Notes under the pieces: model-generated
The model's input: the letters and a program-made list of their open reading frames with translations, nothing else
What the model was told of the DNA's origin: nothing
Databases searched by the model: none
NCBI GenBank assembly: GCA_964251665.1
Contig: CAXUKO010000012.1
Location: 129,318 to 193,317 of the forward strand
Direction of reading: 5' to 3'
DNA: 64,000 nucleotides
Source of the DNA: JBBQLG01 sp964251665
GTDB taxonomy: Bacteria; Bacteroidota; Bacteroidia; Cytophagales; Spirosomataceae
Shown: positions 56,148-64,000 of the stretch, one piece after another
How positions within the stretch are numbered: the stretch's first letter is position 1
How the letters are laid out: every line of letters starts with the position of its first letter
Position numbers and translations under genes: made by a program

Positions 56148-57899
56148 CTATGTGCAGCGTATATCCTTCAAATACAACTGTAGCGAGGTATTGCCATTGA
56201 AGGCGTTTTCTTCCAGCTGGTAACAGACAGAGAATGGAACATCACGCGCTAATCGGTCTGCCCAGTGCGCCAGATTGAAGCCTATAGCCGTAAACGTCGG
56301 CACCCATTTCCCCAACTCAGCCTCACCCTGCCGCAGGATTAACTTCAGGTGTTTTTCCTTCATAATCACCGGCGGACCAACCAGATATACGTCGTCCGTG
56401 ATGAAAACCGGTTGCAGGTTCTGAGGGCCAAACGGGGCCATCTGCTTCAGAATGTTAAAAAACTTCTGATCGATGGCCGTAAAGTCGAGCGGCATATCAA
56501 CGTGGATGCAGGGAATCAGGTGCTCTTCGGCGATGCGTCGGCTGACAACTTCCTCAAATTTCTGCTGAAAAGCCGGAATATTATCAATTTCCATCGTCAG
56601 CCCGGCGGCAAAGGTATGGCCCCCAAACTGTTCCAGCAGATCGGCGCATTCTTCGATGGCTTCGTAAACGTCGAAGCCCGGCACCGACCGCGCTGAACCA
56701 GCCGCTTTATCATGCGATTTGGTCAGAATGATGGTCGGGCGGTGAAACTGCTCGATGCAGCGCGAGGCCACAATGCCGATCACGCCTTTATGCCAGTCGG
56801 GATTGAACAGCACGGTGGTTTTAGCGGTAGCCCGGTGTTTATGCTGCCGAATCATCTCCAGCGCCTGCTCTGTAATGGTACTGTCAAAAGTCCGACGGCT
56901 GAGGTTGTGTTCATTGATGGCGAAGGCAAACTCGTCCGCTTCGGTATCGTTGTCGGACAGCAGCAACCGCACGGCTTCTTTGGCGTGTTTGATCCGGCCG
57001 GCGGCATTGATCCGCGGCCCAAGACCGAAGACTACATTGGTGATATCCAATTCTTTCTGAAAACCGGCCACTTTAATCAGCGCCTTCAATCCGGTTCGGG
57101 GCGATTTATTCAGTTGTTTCAGCCCCCAGTAGGCCATCACCCGGTTTTCGCCGGTGATCGGCACAATGTCCGAGGCAATACTAACCGCCACCAGGTCGAG
57201 GTACGGGTAAAGCCGTTCCATCGGAATGTCTTTGTGTCGGCAAAATGCCTGCAGTAATTTAAAACCGACACCACAACCCGACAGTTCTTTGTAAGGGTAG
57301 TCGCAATCGTCGCGTTTGGGGTCCAGCACAGCTACCGCAGGGGGCAGTTCGTCGCCGGGACGGTGGTGATCGCAGATGATGAAGTCGACGCCCAGGGCAT
57401 CGGCTTCCGCAACCCGATCTACGGATTTGATGCCACAGTCAAGGCTGATAATCAGCGTAAAGTCGTTGGCAGCGGCCCACTCGACTCCCGTTTTGGAGAT
57501 GCCATACCCTTCTGAGTAGCGATCAGGAATGTAATAATCGACGTGGGGGTAGATGCTTTTCAGAAAGCCATATACCAGCGCAACGGATGTGGTGCCGTCG
57601 ACGTCATAATCGCCGTAAACGAGAATTTTTTCGTTCTCAAGCAGGGCTGTCTGCAGCCGAAGTACCGCCTTATCCATGTCCTTCATCCGAAACGGGTCGT
57701 GCAAATGACTAATTTCGGGGCGGAAAAACAGCCGGGCTTCGTCGTAGGAGAAGCACCCGCGCTGCACCAGTAAACTGGCCAGAAACGGATTGATGCGTAA
57801 TTCGTGCGTCAGCGTTTCAATGGCCGTCCGTTGCGGGGGGGCATCGGGAATCGGTTTTACAATCCAGCGTTTGGGAGTTGGCTCGGGTTGGACAATCAT
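56148..57899 (-). CDS. recJ: Single-stranded-DNA-specific exonuclease RecJ
   Basis: RecJ degrades single-stranded DNA 5-prime to 3-prime in recombination and mismatch repair. I start at the ATG at 57899 (MIVQPEPTPKRWIVKPIPD), giving 583 residues; the frame extends to 57938 and would overlap the divergent DUF2141 leader. The DHH-domain motifs are LVYGDYDVDGTTSVALV, LIISLDCGIKS and ICDHHRPGDELPPAVAVLDPKR, then DHHA1 (VLFNPDWHKGVIGIVASR, GGHTFAAGLTMEIDNI) and the C-terminal OB region ending LQLYLKDIRCT. The length is normal. Confidence 0.95.
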   Translation of the reverse strand: MIVQPEPTPKRWIVKPIPDAPPQRTAIETLTHELRINPFLASLLVQRGCFSYDEARLFFRPEISHLHDPFRMKDMDKAVLRLQTALLENEKILVYGDYDVDGTTSVALVYGFLKSIYPHVDYYIPDRYSEGYGISKTGVEWAAANDFTLIISLDCGIKSVDRVAEADALGVDFIICDHHRPGDELPPAVAVLDPKRDDCDYPYKELSGCGVGFKLLQAFCRHKDIPMERLYPYLDLVAVSIASDIVPITGENRVMAYWGLKQLNKSPRTGLKALIKVAGFQKELDITNVVFGLGPRINAAGRIKHAKEAVRLLLSDNDTEADEFAFAINEHNLSRRTFDSTITEQALEMIRQHKHRATAKTTVLFNPDWHKGVIGIVASRCIEQFHRPTIILTKSHDKAAGSARSVPGFDVYEAIEECADLLEQFGGHTFAAGLTMEIDNIPAFQQKFEEVVSRRIAEEHLIPCIHVDMPLDFTAIDQKFFNILKQMAPFGPQNLQPVFITDDVYLVGPPVIMKEKHLKLILRQGEAELGKWVPTFTAIGFNLAHWADRLARDVPFSVCYQLEENAFNGNTSLQLYLKDIRCT

Positions 57900-57940
57900 A
57901 AATGCAAAATACGTTCGTTTTAACGAAAACTGATTCATTC

Positions 57941-58357
57941 ATGCTCTTTTTCCTTACCGTACTTTCCCTGCTGACTCCTGCTGAACGGCCGCCAATTCGT
58001 AAAGTCACGCTTACCGTTGAGGTGACAAACATTCAGCAGGTGTCGGGACGGATGTACATTGGGGTCTTTAAACCGACCAATACGTTTCCGCAGGGACCAC
58101 CCATGACGAAGCAGTCCGTAGCCGTCGAAGGGCGCACCGTTCATGCCATGTTTCAGCTCGAACCGGGGGAGTATGCCGTAGCGCTGTATCAGGATGTGAA
58201 CAGCAACGGGTACATCGACAAGCGTATTTTCGGACTGCCCAAAGAGCCCTACGGCTTCAGCAATAACGTGAAGCCCCGCTTTTCGACCCCTAAGTTCGAC
58301 GAGTGTAAGGTGCAGATAGGGGACGACGCCAAAACGCTGATCTCGCTCATTCACTGA
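57941..58357 (+). CDS. DUF2141 exported protein
   Basis: 138 residues from the ATG at 57941, which begins a short signal peptide (MLFFLTVLSLLTPAE); the frame opens upstream at 57902. The body is DUF2141: KVTLTVEVTNIQQVSGRMYIGVFK, VHAMFQLEPGEYAVALYQDVNSNGYIDKRIFGLPKEPYGFSNN. The DVNSNGYID segment resembles a calcium-binding loop. The family is common in Bacteroidetes and proteobacteria, with unknown function. It is periplasmic by inference and divergent from recJ. Confidence 0.9.
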   Translation: MLFFLTVLSLLTPAERPPIRKVTLTVEVTNIQQVSGRMYIGVFKPTNTFPQGPPMTKQSVAVEGRTVHAMFQLEPGEYAVALYQDVNSNGYIDKRIFGLPKEPYGFSNNVKPRFSTPKFDECKVQIGDDAKTLISLIH

Positions 58358-58453
58358 CTTCCGGCGCCGACCATGCCCGGTTGTGTGCAGCGAACTACAA
58401 ACAATCCTGCTTAATCCTTGAATCAGCGTACCAACGATTCGGGATAATTTCCG

Positions 58454-58461
58454 TAATTTTG
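58454..58461 (+). promoter_or_regulatory. -7 box upstream of guaB
   Basis: TAATTTTG, a full TAnnTTTG match, 30 bp before the guaB ATG. No good -33 element at 19-20 bp. Confidence 0.45.
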
Positions 58462-58491
58462 TCCGGCAAATAACACCCCCTGCTATTTGCC

Positions 58492-59964
58492 ATGAGCTTA
58501 GATACCAGTAAGTTTCTTTACGAGGCTCTTACCTACGACGACGTTCTGCTGCTGCCTGCGTATTCGGAAGTCCTCCCCCGCGATACCCGCACCGACGCCC
58601 AACTCACCCGTACCATTCGCCTGAACATTCCGCTCGTATCAGCGGCTATGGACACGGTGACCGAGTTCGAACTGGCCATTGCGATGGCGCAGGAAGGCGG
58701 CATCGGGATCATCCACAAGAACATGACGGTGGAAGCCCAGGCCGAACAGGTCCGCAAGGTGAAACGCTCTGAGAGCGGCATGATTATCGACCCCATTACG
58801 CTGACCGAAACGCAGACACTGGCCGACGCACTCAAGATCATGCGCGACTTCAAGATCGGGGGTATTCCGGTTGTCGATTCGGCGAACAAACTCGTTGGTA
58901 TTCTGACGAACCGTGATCTTCGGTTCCAGAACGATCTGGGCCGCGCCGTAACCGAGATCATGACCCGCACCAACCTGATTACGGCCCGCGAAGGGGCTAC
59001 GCTGGAAGAAGCGGAAAGCATCCTGCAACAGTATAAAATTGAGAAACTGCCCATCGTGAACGACCAGTATCAGTTGGTCGGTTTGATTACGTACAAAGAT
59101 ATTCTGAAGAAAAAGAGCCACCCAAACGCCTGTAAGGACGAACTGGGGCGGTTACGCGTAGGAGCCGCCGTAGGCGTAACGCCTGACTTGCACCGGCGCA
59201 TCGAAGCACTGGTAAAAGCGGGCGTCGACGTGATCAGCGTTGATACGGCGCATGGCCACTCGAAAGGGGTTATCGACGCGGTGCGGGGCATTAAGGAGCA
59301 GTTCCCCAAACTTCAGGTCATTGCGGGCAACGTGGCAACGGGTGAAGGCGCCAAAGCCTTAGCCGATGCCGGTGCTGATGCCGTGAAGGTAGGCGTGGGA
59401 CCGGGTAGTATCTGTACCACCCGTATCATTGCCGGTATCGGGATGCCACAGTTGACGGCCGTCTACGAAGCCGCCAAAGCCCTACAGGGCACGGGCGTTC
59501 CCATCATTGCCGATGGTGGCATTCGCTTCTCGGGCGATATTACAAAAGCCATCGCTGGTGGTGCGTCTACGGTGATGGTCGGCTCGCTGCTGGCCGGTAC
59601 CGAAGAAGCGCCGGGCGAAGTGGTGCTGTACGAAGGGCGCCGGTTTAAGACGTACCGGGGCATGGGGTCGGTGGAAGCGATGGAGGAAGGGTCGAAAGAC
59701 CGCTATTTCCAGGATGCCGAAGACGACATCAAGAAACTCGTGCCGGAAGGCATTGTGGGCCGGGTACCCATCAAAGGCCGGGTTGGCGAGATCACCTATC
59801 AATTAGTCGGTGGTCTGAAAGCCGGTATGGGCTACTGCGGTGCTTCGGACATTCCGACGCTGCAGCAGGCTAAGTTTGTGAAGATCACCTCGGCGGGCGT
59901 TCGCGAGAGCCACCCCCACGACATTCAGATTCAGAAAGAAGCACCGAACTACTCCATGCGATAG
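58492..59964 (+). CDS. guaB: Inosine-5-prime-monophosphate dehydrogenase
   Basis: GuaB oxidises IMP to XMP, the committed step to GMP. The 490-residue protein has ALTYDDVLLLPAYSEVLP at the N-terminus, two CBS domains inserted at about residues 95-205 (MIIDPITLTETQTLADAL, ITAREGATLEEAESILQQYK), then the barrel with GVGPGSICTTRIIAGIG (catalytic Cys), VPIIADGGIRFSGDITKAIAGGA and the flap YRGMGSVEAM. Length is normal. It is followed by a strong terminator and stands alone. Confidence 0.97.
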   Translation: MSLDTSKFLYEALTYDDVLLLPAYSEVLPRDTRTDAQLTRTIRLNIPLVSAAMDTVTEFELAIAMAQEGGIGIIHKNMTVEAQAEQVRKVKRSESGMIIDPITLTETQTLADALKIMRDFKIGGIPVVDSANKLVGILTNRDLRFQNDLGRAVTEIMTRTNLITAREGATLEEAESILQQYKIEKLPIVNDQYQLVGLITYKDILKKKSHPNACKDELGRLRVGAAVGVTPDLHRRIEALVKAGVDVISVDTAHGHSKGVIDAVRGIKEQFPKLQVIAGNVATGEGAKALADAGADAVKVGVGPGSICTTRIIAGIGMPQLTAVYEAAKALQGTGVPIIADGGIRFSGDITKAIAGGASTVMVGSLLAGTEEAPGEVVLYEGRRFKTYRGMGSVEAMEEGSKDRYFQDAEDDIKKLVPEGIVGRVPIKGRVGEITYQLVGGLKAGMGYCGASDIPTLQQAKFVKITSAGVRESHPHDIQIQKEAPNYSMR

Positions 59965-59987
59965 ACTTCTGAAAGGACTTGTAGTAT

Positions 59988-60021
59988 AAAAAGCCGCGCC
60001 GGTTGAGACTGGCGCGGCTTT
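59988..60021 (+). terminator. Terminator after guaB
   Basis: AAAGCCGCGCCGGT pairs with ACTGGCGCGGCTTT (one mismatch) at 59990-60021, followed by TGTGCGTTTT. Confidence 0.85.
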
Positions 60022-60055
60022 GTGCGTTTTATCAATTGCGGTGATTAAGGTGTGT

Positions 60056-60080
60056 ATTCACCGCAGATTATGCGGTGAAT
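60056..60080. repeat. 25-bp palindrome before HTH remnant
   Basis: ATTCACCGCA, GATTA, TGCGGTGAAT: a perfect 10-bp dyad. Its last bases overlap the ATG of the short frame that follows. The remainder of the 323-bp gap 60022-60344 holds that fragment and, presumably, the promoter of 60345. Confidence 0.7.
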
Positions 60081-60189
60081 GATTCAGCAACTGGTAGCAT
60101 CAGGCGTTCCGATAAAAGAGGAGGTCGGCGGACGAAGTACGAGTTACAGGCTGGCCGAATCAGGGGGCCCTTCTCCTACCGCTGGGTAA
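60079..60189 (+). pseudogene. Possible remnant of a YafY/WYL-type regulator
   Basis: A 36-residue frame reading MIQQLVASGVPIKEEVGG then RSTSYRLAESGG resembles the end of the helix-turn-helix domain of YafY/WYL-type regulators (a pattern like DIxxLxxAGVPIxxExGxGYRL). A stop codon precedes the ATG directly, and no further homologous sequence follows. It is probably a gene fragment; chance similarity is possible for such a short piece. Confidence 0.35.
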
Positions 60190-60344
60190 GTAATCTTAAC
60201 CACCTATCCCTCTGCCGCTTACCTTCCCTGAGAATCCTGAACAACGTGGTAGAACCGTGTTCGAGAAGCCCGGTGGCAGGATTTGGCCGTTCAGATAACC
60301 AGTGAAGTCCCTACCCAAGTCACACTACTCAAAATCAACTGATC

Positions 60345-60833
60345 ATGAAAACAGTAACGCTTTTTATTCCGCTACTCCTGTGTGTATCGCTGGTGCAGGC
60401 TCAGACGGGCACCGCAGCCGACGAAACGGCAATAAAGTCGCTGATTACGGCGTTTGGTGATGCTTTCAGCGCACATGACCCCAAAGCGCTCGGAGCCACG
60501 TTTGCCGAAGATGCCGACTTTACCAACTGGCTCGGGATGTCGGCGCACGGGCGGGCTGCTATTGCGGAGTTTCATGTGCCGGTGCTAACGGTCGTGTACA
60601 AAAATGCCCCTCCAAAAATGACGGGCAGTACGATTCGGTTTATCCGGCCCGATGTGGCCGCTGTTGATGTCCGGTCTGAAGCAGCAGGGGCTATGACGCC
60701 CGACGGAAAACCAGATGAGCTGCGGAAGTTTTTAGTGAACTGGATCGTAACGAAGGAGGCCAATGGCCAATGGCTGATCAAGGTGATGCACAACAGTCGA
60801 TTAATGGATATACCATCCGCCAACCCCAAATAG
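60345..60833 (+). CDS. Exported NTF2-like protein (SgcJ/DUF4440 type)
   Basis: A 162-residue protein with signal peptide MKTVTLFIPLLLCVSLVQAQ and an NTF2/SnoaL-like fold: DETAIKSLITAFGDAFSAHDPKALGATFAEDADFTNWLGM, HGRAAIAEFH, IRFIRPDVAAVDVRSEA and a closing NGQWLIKVMHNSRL. Proteins of this type form small cone-shaped domains that bind or convert small molecules; the ligand is unknown. It is probably periplasmic. It stands apart from the downstream barrel gene by 154 nt, in the same orientation. Confidence 0.87.
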   Translation: MKTVTLFIPLLLCVSLVQAQTGTAADETAIKSLITAFGDAFSAHDPKALGATFAEDADFTNWLGMSAHGRAAIAEFHVPVLTVVYKNAPPKMTGSTIRFIRPDVAAVDVRSEAAGAMTPDGKPDELRKFLVNWIVTKEANGQWLIKVMHNSRLMDIPSANPK

Positions 60834-60987
60834 AGGTTCGTCAATAACAGGCTCTGCGCTTCACTTAGCTCGTTTTTACCACTGCACCAGCGTTTCCTGA
60901 CTGCCTTGACGGGGCAATGGCTGTTTAGTTTCGTACCGTTCACAAGACCGGCAGTTTCGCTGGGAGCCCCCTTAACCACGCTGTTTT

Positions 60988-61683
60988 ATGAACCGGTTTA
61001 TCCTGATTTTACTCACCATACCCGGCATCAGTTTCGCGCAGATGGGCGGCACGACGAAGTTCGTAACGGTCGGCGTGAGAATTGGGGCCAACTTCTCCCA
61101 ACTCAATACGCTGGACTTTAAAACGCCCCGACTTACCGGGCCGGGCGGCATCCCGGTGGTATCGGGTGGGCAGATCGTGTACGACTTTTTTCAGGATAAC
61201 AGCAAAAGCACAACAGGTATCGTGGGTGGGGCTTTCGTTCGGATTGGCCGAAAAGTGTTTATCCAACCCGAAGTGCTGGTTTCTGCGAAAGGCGGCTCGT
61301 TCGACCTGATTCGCACGGGTCTGGCTACGCAACAAATCGACGTTAAGCTTACTACCCTCGACGTGCCGGTGCTGGTTGGCTTTAAGCTGGGACCGCTCCG
61401 CCTGAATGCCGGACCGATGGCGTCGCTGACCATCTCGAAAAACCAGACGCTCAAAGACGCGCTGTCTCAATACACATCACAGTCAATCAACGACACCTTT
61501 AAACAGGCGGTGTTCGGGTATCAGGCGGGTGTTGGCCTGACATTGGCCGGACTGCAACTCGATGCCCGTTATGAGGGCAACCTGTCCGATTTAGCGCAGG
61601 TGGGGATCACAGTACCCGGCAACGATGCCCGTTTTACCACCAAAACAACGCTTTGGCAACTTACCGCAGGATATGCGTTTTGA
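60988..61683 (+). CDS. PorT-like outer membrane beta-barrel protein
   Basis: A 231-residue protein with signal peptide MNRFILILLTIPGISFAQ and an eight-strand-type barrel pattern: FVTVGVRIGANFSQLN, GIVGGAFVRIGRKVFIQPEVLVSAKGG, LDVPVLVGFKLGPLRLNAGPMASL, FGYQAGVGLTLAGLQLDARYEGNLSDL, ending in an aromatic WQLTAGYAF. This fits the PorT family of outer membrane proteins in Bacteroidetes, many members of which have no known role. Whether it is the type IX secretion component PorT itself cannot be decided; the family is large. Confidence 0.85.
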   Translation: MNRFILILLTIPGISFAQMGGTTKFVTVGVRIGANFSQLNTLDFKTPRLTGPGGIPVVSGGQIVYDFFQDNSKSTTGIVGGAFVRIGRKVFIQPEVLVSAKGGSFDLIRTGLATQQIDVKLTTLDVPVLVGFKLGPLRLNAGPMASLTISKNQTLKDALSQYTSQSINDTFKQAVFGYQAGVGLTLAGLQLDARYEGNLSDLAQVGITVPGNDARFTTKTTLWQLTAGYAF

Positions 61684-61764
61684 GGGCGTTGCCTGACGCC
61701 GTTCCGCCGGTACCGACCCCACCATTAAGTTTCGATCTGACCCACACCCAGCCTAAGAGGATAC

Positions 61765-63453
61765 TTAGCCCTTTATCATACCAACGCCAGCCTGAGCTTT
61801 ACCCTGCAACGCGGGCCGCTTGTCTTTGGTCTTGTTAATCTTCGATAAACTGCTTTCAAAGTCAACAGCCACGCTATCCCCCTCGAACCGGCAGGTGATG
61901 GTATCCGAATGCGCCGTTTCGATGAACCGCCAGGTCATCACAAATGTGTTGGCATCGCGCCAGGTACCGCTACCCGCAACCCGTGTATGCGTTTCGCCCG
62001 GCACCGGCGTATTGACTAATTTCAGCGGGAGGGTCGAGAACGTGGTGTCACCTTCTGTCCAACGGTTGAGGCCACACGTTACCTGATGATCGCCCCCATC
62101 GTCGCGCAGCTTAAAGATGCAGCCATCCTTACCAAAGGTCAGCGAGACGGTTTTCGCGTTCAGGGTGTTGCTGTCAAGTGCATAGGTACGACCGCTGACC
62201 TTCGCGGCTGTAGGTGACGCCGTTTCCATCATTGGGGGAGCCAGGGCCAGTGTTTTCAGTTTCCGTCCCAACGCGTCCGAGGACATCTTACCCGCAGCCA
62301 AACCCGTTCCCTTAAGCGCGGGCAGGATGTTAGTCCAGACCTCATCCAGAATGGCCTGCATATCCGACGTTTCGGAGGTAATGGCGACTACGGCGTCTTC
62401 GCTGGGCAGCACGATACAATACTGACCCAGAGCACCGTCGCCCCGATAAGCGTCGTGACGGCAGCGCCAGAACTGGTAGCCATAGCCCTGCAGCCAGTCA
62501 TTCTCTTCGGCTTTGCGTTTGCCACCCACCGACTGAACCTGATACCGGGTCGCGTCGGCAATCCAGGCTTCGGGCAATAGCCGTTTGCCGTTCCACATCC
62601 CTTTTTGCAGGTACAGCTGCCCGAATTTGGCAATATCTTCGGTACGTACCCGCAAGCCCCAACCACCCGTATCAATGCCGTTGGTGTCGGTTTCCCAATC
62701 GGCACCCTCAATACCCAGCGGATCAAACAGACGCGGTTTCAGGTAAGTAAGTACCGGTTGCCCGGTGAGTTTCTGCACGATGGCCGAGAGCATGTACGTG
62801 GCCCCGCTGTTGTAGACAAAATGTGTTCCCGGCTTATGGTCGACGGGCTGGGCCAGAAACGTCCTGATCCAGTTCGTGTTGTCGGGTGTCCGCATCTCGG
62901 GCGCGGTATCTTTATCGTGGCCGGTCGACATGGTAAGCAGGTCTTTGACCCGCATGGCCGCCAGATTCTCGCTGATGGTTGCCGGTGCATCCGCTTTGAA
63001 GAACGAAATCACCTTGTCTTCCACCGTCAGCTTACCTTCGGCGACCGCCATGCCAACGGCTGTCGACGTAAAGCTCTTACTGAGCGAATACAGCGTGTGC
63101 TTTAGTGGGGGCGCATACGGTGCCCACCAGCCCTCGGCCACGACCTGCCCATGCCGGACGACCATCAGGCTGTGTAGATTCAGTTTTCCCGCTTCCACCG
63201 CATTGACGAAGTTAAGCAGACCACCCGACGCGACGCCCTGCGTTTCGGGCAGACTGCGCGGCAGTTTAAAGGAGCGGGTTGGTCCGTTTAAACCGGAGGC
63301 CGCCCAGCTATGCGTGTTGACAGCGACGGTAAGGCCAGCGGCACCAAAACCGAGTTGCTGAAGAAAGAGTCGGCGATTGAGATTGATCACGTCAGAAATG
63401 AGTTGAGGTCCGGTTTTTAAAGAATAGCCCTTCCTGTTTATACTGATGTGCAT
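61765..63453 (-). CDS. Tat-exported serine hydrolase (beta-lactamase family)
   Basis: A 562-residue protein of the beta-lactamase/penicillin-binding serine hydrolase family. A twin-arginine signal (LNRRLFLQQLGFGAAGLTVAV, RR at 27-28) follows a long N-terminus; a GTG at 63390 would shorten it to a more usual signal. The SxxK motif is SLSK (S123, K126) in TLYSLSKSFTSTAVG; the second motif is HFVYNSGATYMLSAI. The catalytic domain runs to about residue 400 and a C-terminal beta domain follows (TYALDSNTLNAKTVSLTFGKDG). It is probably a periplasmic esterase or peptidase, not a resistance enzyme. It has no operon partner. Confidence 0.9.
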   Translation of the reverse strand: MHISINRKGYSLKTGPQLISDVINLNRRLFLQQLGFGAAGLTVAVNTHSWAASGLNGPTRSFKLPRSLPETQGVASGGLLNFVNAVEAGKLNLHSLMVVRHGQVVAEGWWAPYAPPLKHTLYSLSKSFTSTAVGMAVAEGKLTVEDKVISFFKADAPATISENLAAMRVKDLLTMSTGHDKDTAPEMRTPDNTNWIRTFLAQPVDHKPGTHFVYNSGATYMLSAIVQKLTGQPVLTYLKPRLFDPLGIEGADWETDTNGIDTGGWGLRVRTEDIAKFGQLYLQKGMWNGKRLLPEAWIADATRYQVQSVGGKRKAEENDWLQGYGYQFWRCRHDAYRGDGALGQYCIVLPSEDAVVAITSETSDMQAILDEVWTNILPALKGTGLAAGKMSSDALGRKLKTLALAPPMMETASPTAAKVSGRTYALDSNTLNAKTVSLTFGKDGCIFKLRDDGGDHQVTCGLNRWTEGDTTFSTLPLKLVNTPVPGETHTRVAGSGTWRDANTFVMTWRFIETAHSDTITCRFEGDSVAVDFESSLSKINKTKDKRPALQGKAQAGVGMIKG

Positions 63454-63565
63454 AGGTAAGCAGGCCGACTGAAACAGCTACGGTTCACGGGCAGTAAACG
63501 AATCGGCAATTGAGCCGTTAATAGCCACAGCCCAAAATAAGGCGCTCATACTTAGTCGGCTATAA

Positions 63566-63607
63566 AAGCGAAGAGGCTGCTCCGGTGATGAAGTAGCCTC
63601 TTCGCTT
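63566..63607 (-). terminator. Terminator after the type IX-secreted gene
   Basis: A perfect 13-bp stem (AAGCGAAGAGGCT with AGCCTCTTCGCTT) at 63566-63607; reading leftward it ends in TTTTATAG. Confidence 0.85.
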
Positions 63608-63623
63608 CATACTATTGAACGGC

Positions 63624-64000
63624 TTATTCAGAAAGCAGTACTTTCCGGGTGATGCGCCGATTGCCTTGATTCATAATCAAAATGTAGAGGCCCCGGTTGA
63701 GGTCACGAACCGGCATCCGAACCAGGTTTTCGCCGTCTACCAGTTCCTGCGTCATCTGCTTAACCGGCTGCCCCGTTGGGTTGATCAGTTGCAGCGACAA
63801 CTCGCCAGCGGCCGTAGTAGGGTAACTGATGCGTAACTCATCACGGGCGGGCACCGGGTACACCTGCACCGTAACTTCGGGACTGTACGCATCCGCACCC
63901 GGCGCGGCCACCCGACTGCTGCCGGTTGGATAAAGCCGTGCACCCGCCCAATCGCCGTGGTCGCAGTTGTAATTATCGCCCCCGTTGGTGAGCACTAATT
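63624..64000 (-). CDS. Type IX-secreted protein, C-terminal part (NPCBM-like)
   Basis: The reverse strand is open to the right edge, so only about 125 C-terminal codons are visible. LTNGGDNYNCDHGDWAGARLY resembles the end of an NPCBM carbohydrate-binding domain (DxxDHxDWA pattern), common in secreted glycoside hydrolases and related proteins. After a short linker comes a type A type IX sorting domain: VQVYPVPARDELRISYP, LSLQLINPTGQPV, GENLVRMPVRDLNRGLYILIM and RKVLLSE. The catalytic part lies beyond the window. It ends in a strong terminator. Confidence 0.8.
   Translation of the reverse strand, partial: LVLTNGGDNYNCDHGDWAGARLYPTGSSRVAAPGADAYSPEVTVQVYPVPARDELRISYPTTAAGELSLQLINPTGQPVKQMTQELVDGENLVRMPVRDLNRGLYILIMNQGNRRITRKVLLSE

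Noticed and set aside
60190..60344. Possible tRNA (GTTCGAG near 60260)
   Set aside because: No acceptor stem, D-arm or anticodon arm can be built around it.

Overview
The window is chromosomal DNA from a Gram-negative Bacteroidota bacterium, most likely Cytophagales near Spirosoma. That placement is an inference. It rests on gliding/type IX secretion genes (gldA, gldD), C-terminal type IX sorting domains, TonB receptors with a carboxypeptidase-regulatory-like N-terminal domain, DUF1800/DUF1501 and DUF2490 genes, panC/panD beside a short GT5-like protein, few Shine-Dalgarno sites, and several upstream matches to the Bacteroidetes promoter (TTG or TTTG, about 19 bp, TAnnTTTG). No rRNA, tRNA, CRISPR array, prophage or complete insertion sequence was seen.

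Layout. 1-2.8 kb: leftward set of a small DUF104-like protein, a GH13 alpha-glucosidase and a flavin monooxygenase cut by the window edge. 3.1-10 kb: two paralogous TonB receptors flanking a beta-carbonic anhydrase gene broken by two inverted 16-bp insertions; DUF2490 and molybdopterin-fold genes diverge from it. 11-18 kb: PEBP protein, degenerate ImmA-like protein, gldD, an outer membrane protein, AIM24 protein, gltX, RidA. 18.3-21.4 kb: App1-type phosphatase, HipA-like kinase with DUF3037, and a Phd/PIN toxin-antitoxin pair. 21.5-29.8 kb: glmS, GT5-like protein, panC, panD, YbhN-like membrane protein, a ParE-type pair, rfaE2 and a zinc metallopeptidase. 30-36.7 kb: DUF1800/DUF1501 pair, holin-like protein, exported methyltransferase, MazF-type pair, amino-acid permease. 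36.8-42.8 kb: gldA, DUF4136 lipoprotein, aroB, a Tat-exported HisC-like aminotransferase, an SDR epimerase. 43-51.5 kb: SGNH esterase with DUF11 repeats, Anbu protease with transglutaminase, GNAT, glmM, purK, recO. 51.6-64 kb: type IX secreted trypsin-like protease, lptB, an Rpn-type gene with an in-frame amber stop, recJ, DUF2141, guaB, NTF2-like and PorT-like proteins, a Tat serine hydrolase and the C-terminus of an NPCBM/type IX protein.

The backbone is housekeeping: amino sugar synthesis (glmS, glmM), pantothenate (panC, panD), purines (purK, guaB), shikimate (aroB), LPS (rfaE2, lptB), repair (recO, recJ) and gliding/secretion (gldA, gldD). Small accessory cassettes sit in the gaps: three canonical toxin-antitoxin pairs, the HipA-like/DUF3037 pair, a lipoprotein with a start-less remnant between panC and panD, and the Rpn-type gene between recJ and lptB. 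A second theme is palindromes: four long inverted repeats between or at the ends of genes, and palindromic insertions inside two coding regions (carbonic anhydrase and gldA). I found no complete new multi-gene system. The best leads are the carbonic anhydrase double insertion, the kinase/DUF3037 pair, the Tat-exported aminotransferase and the palindrome families.
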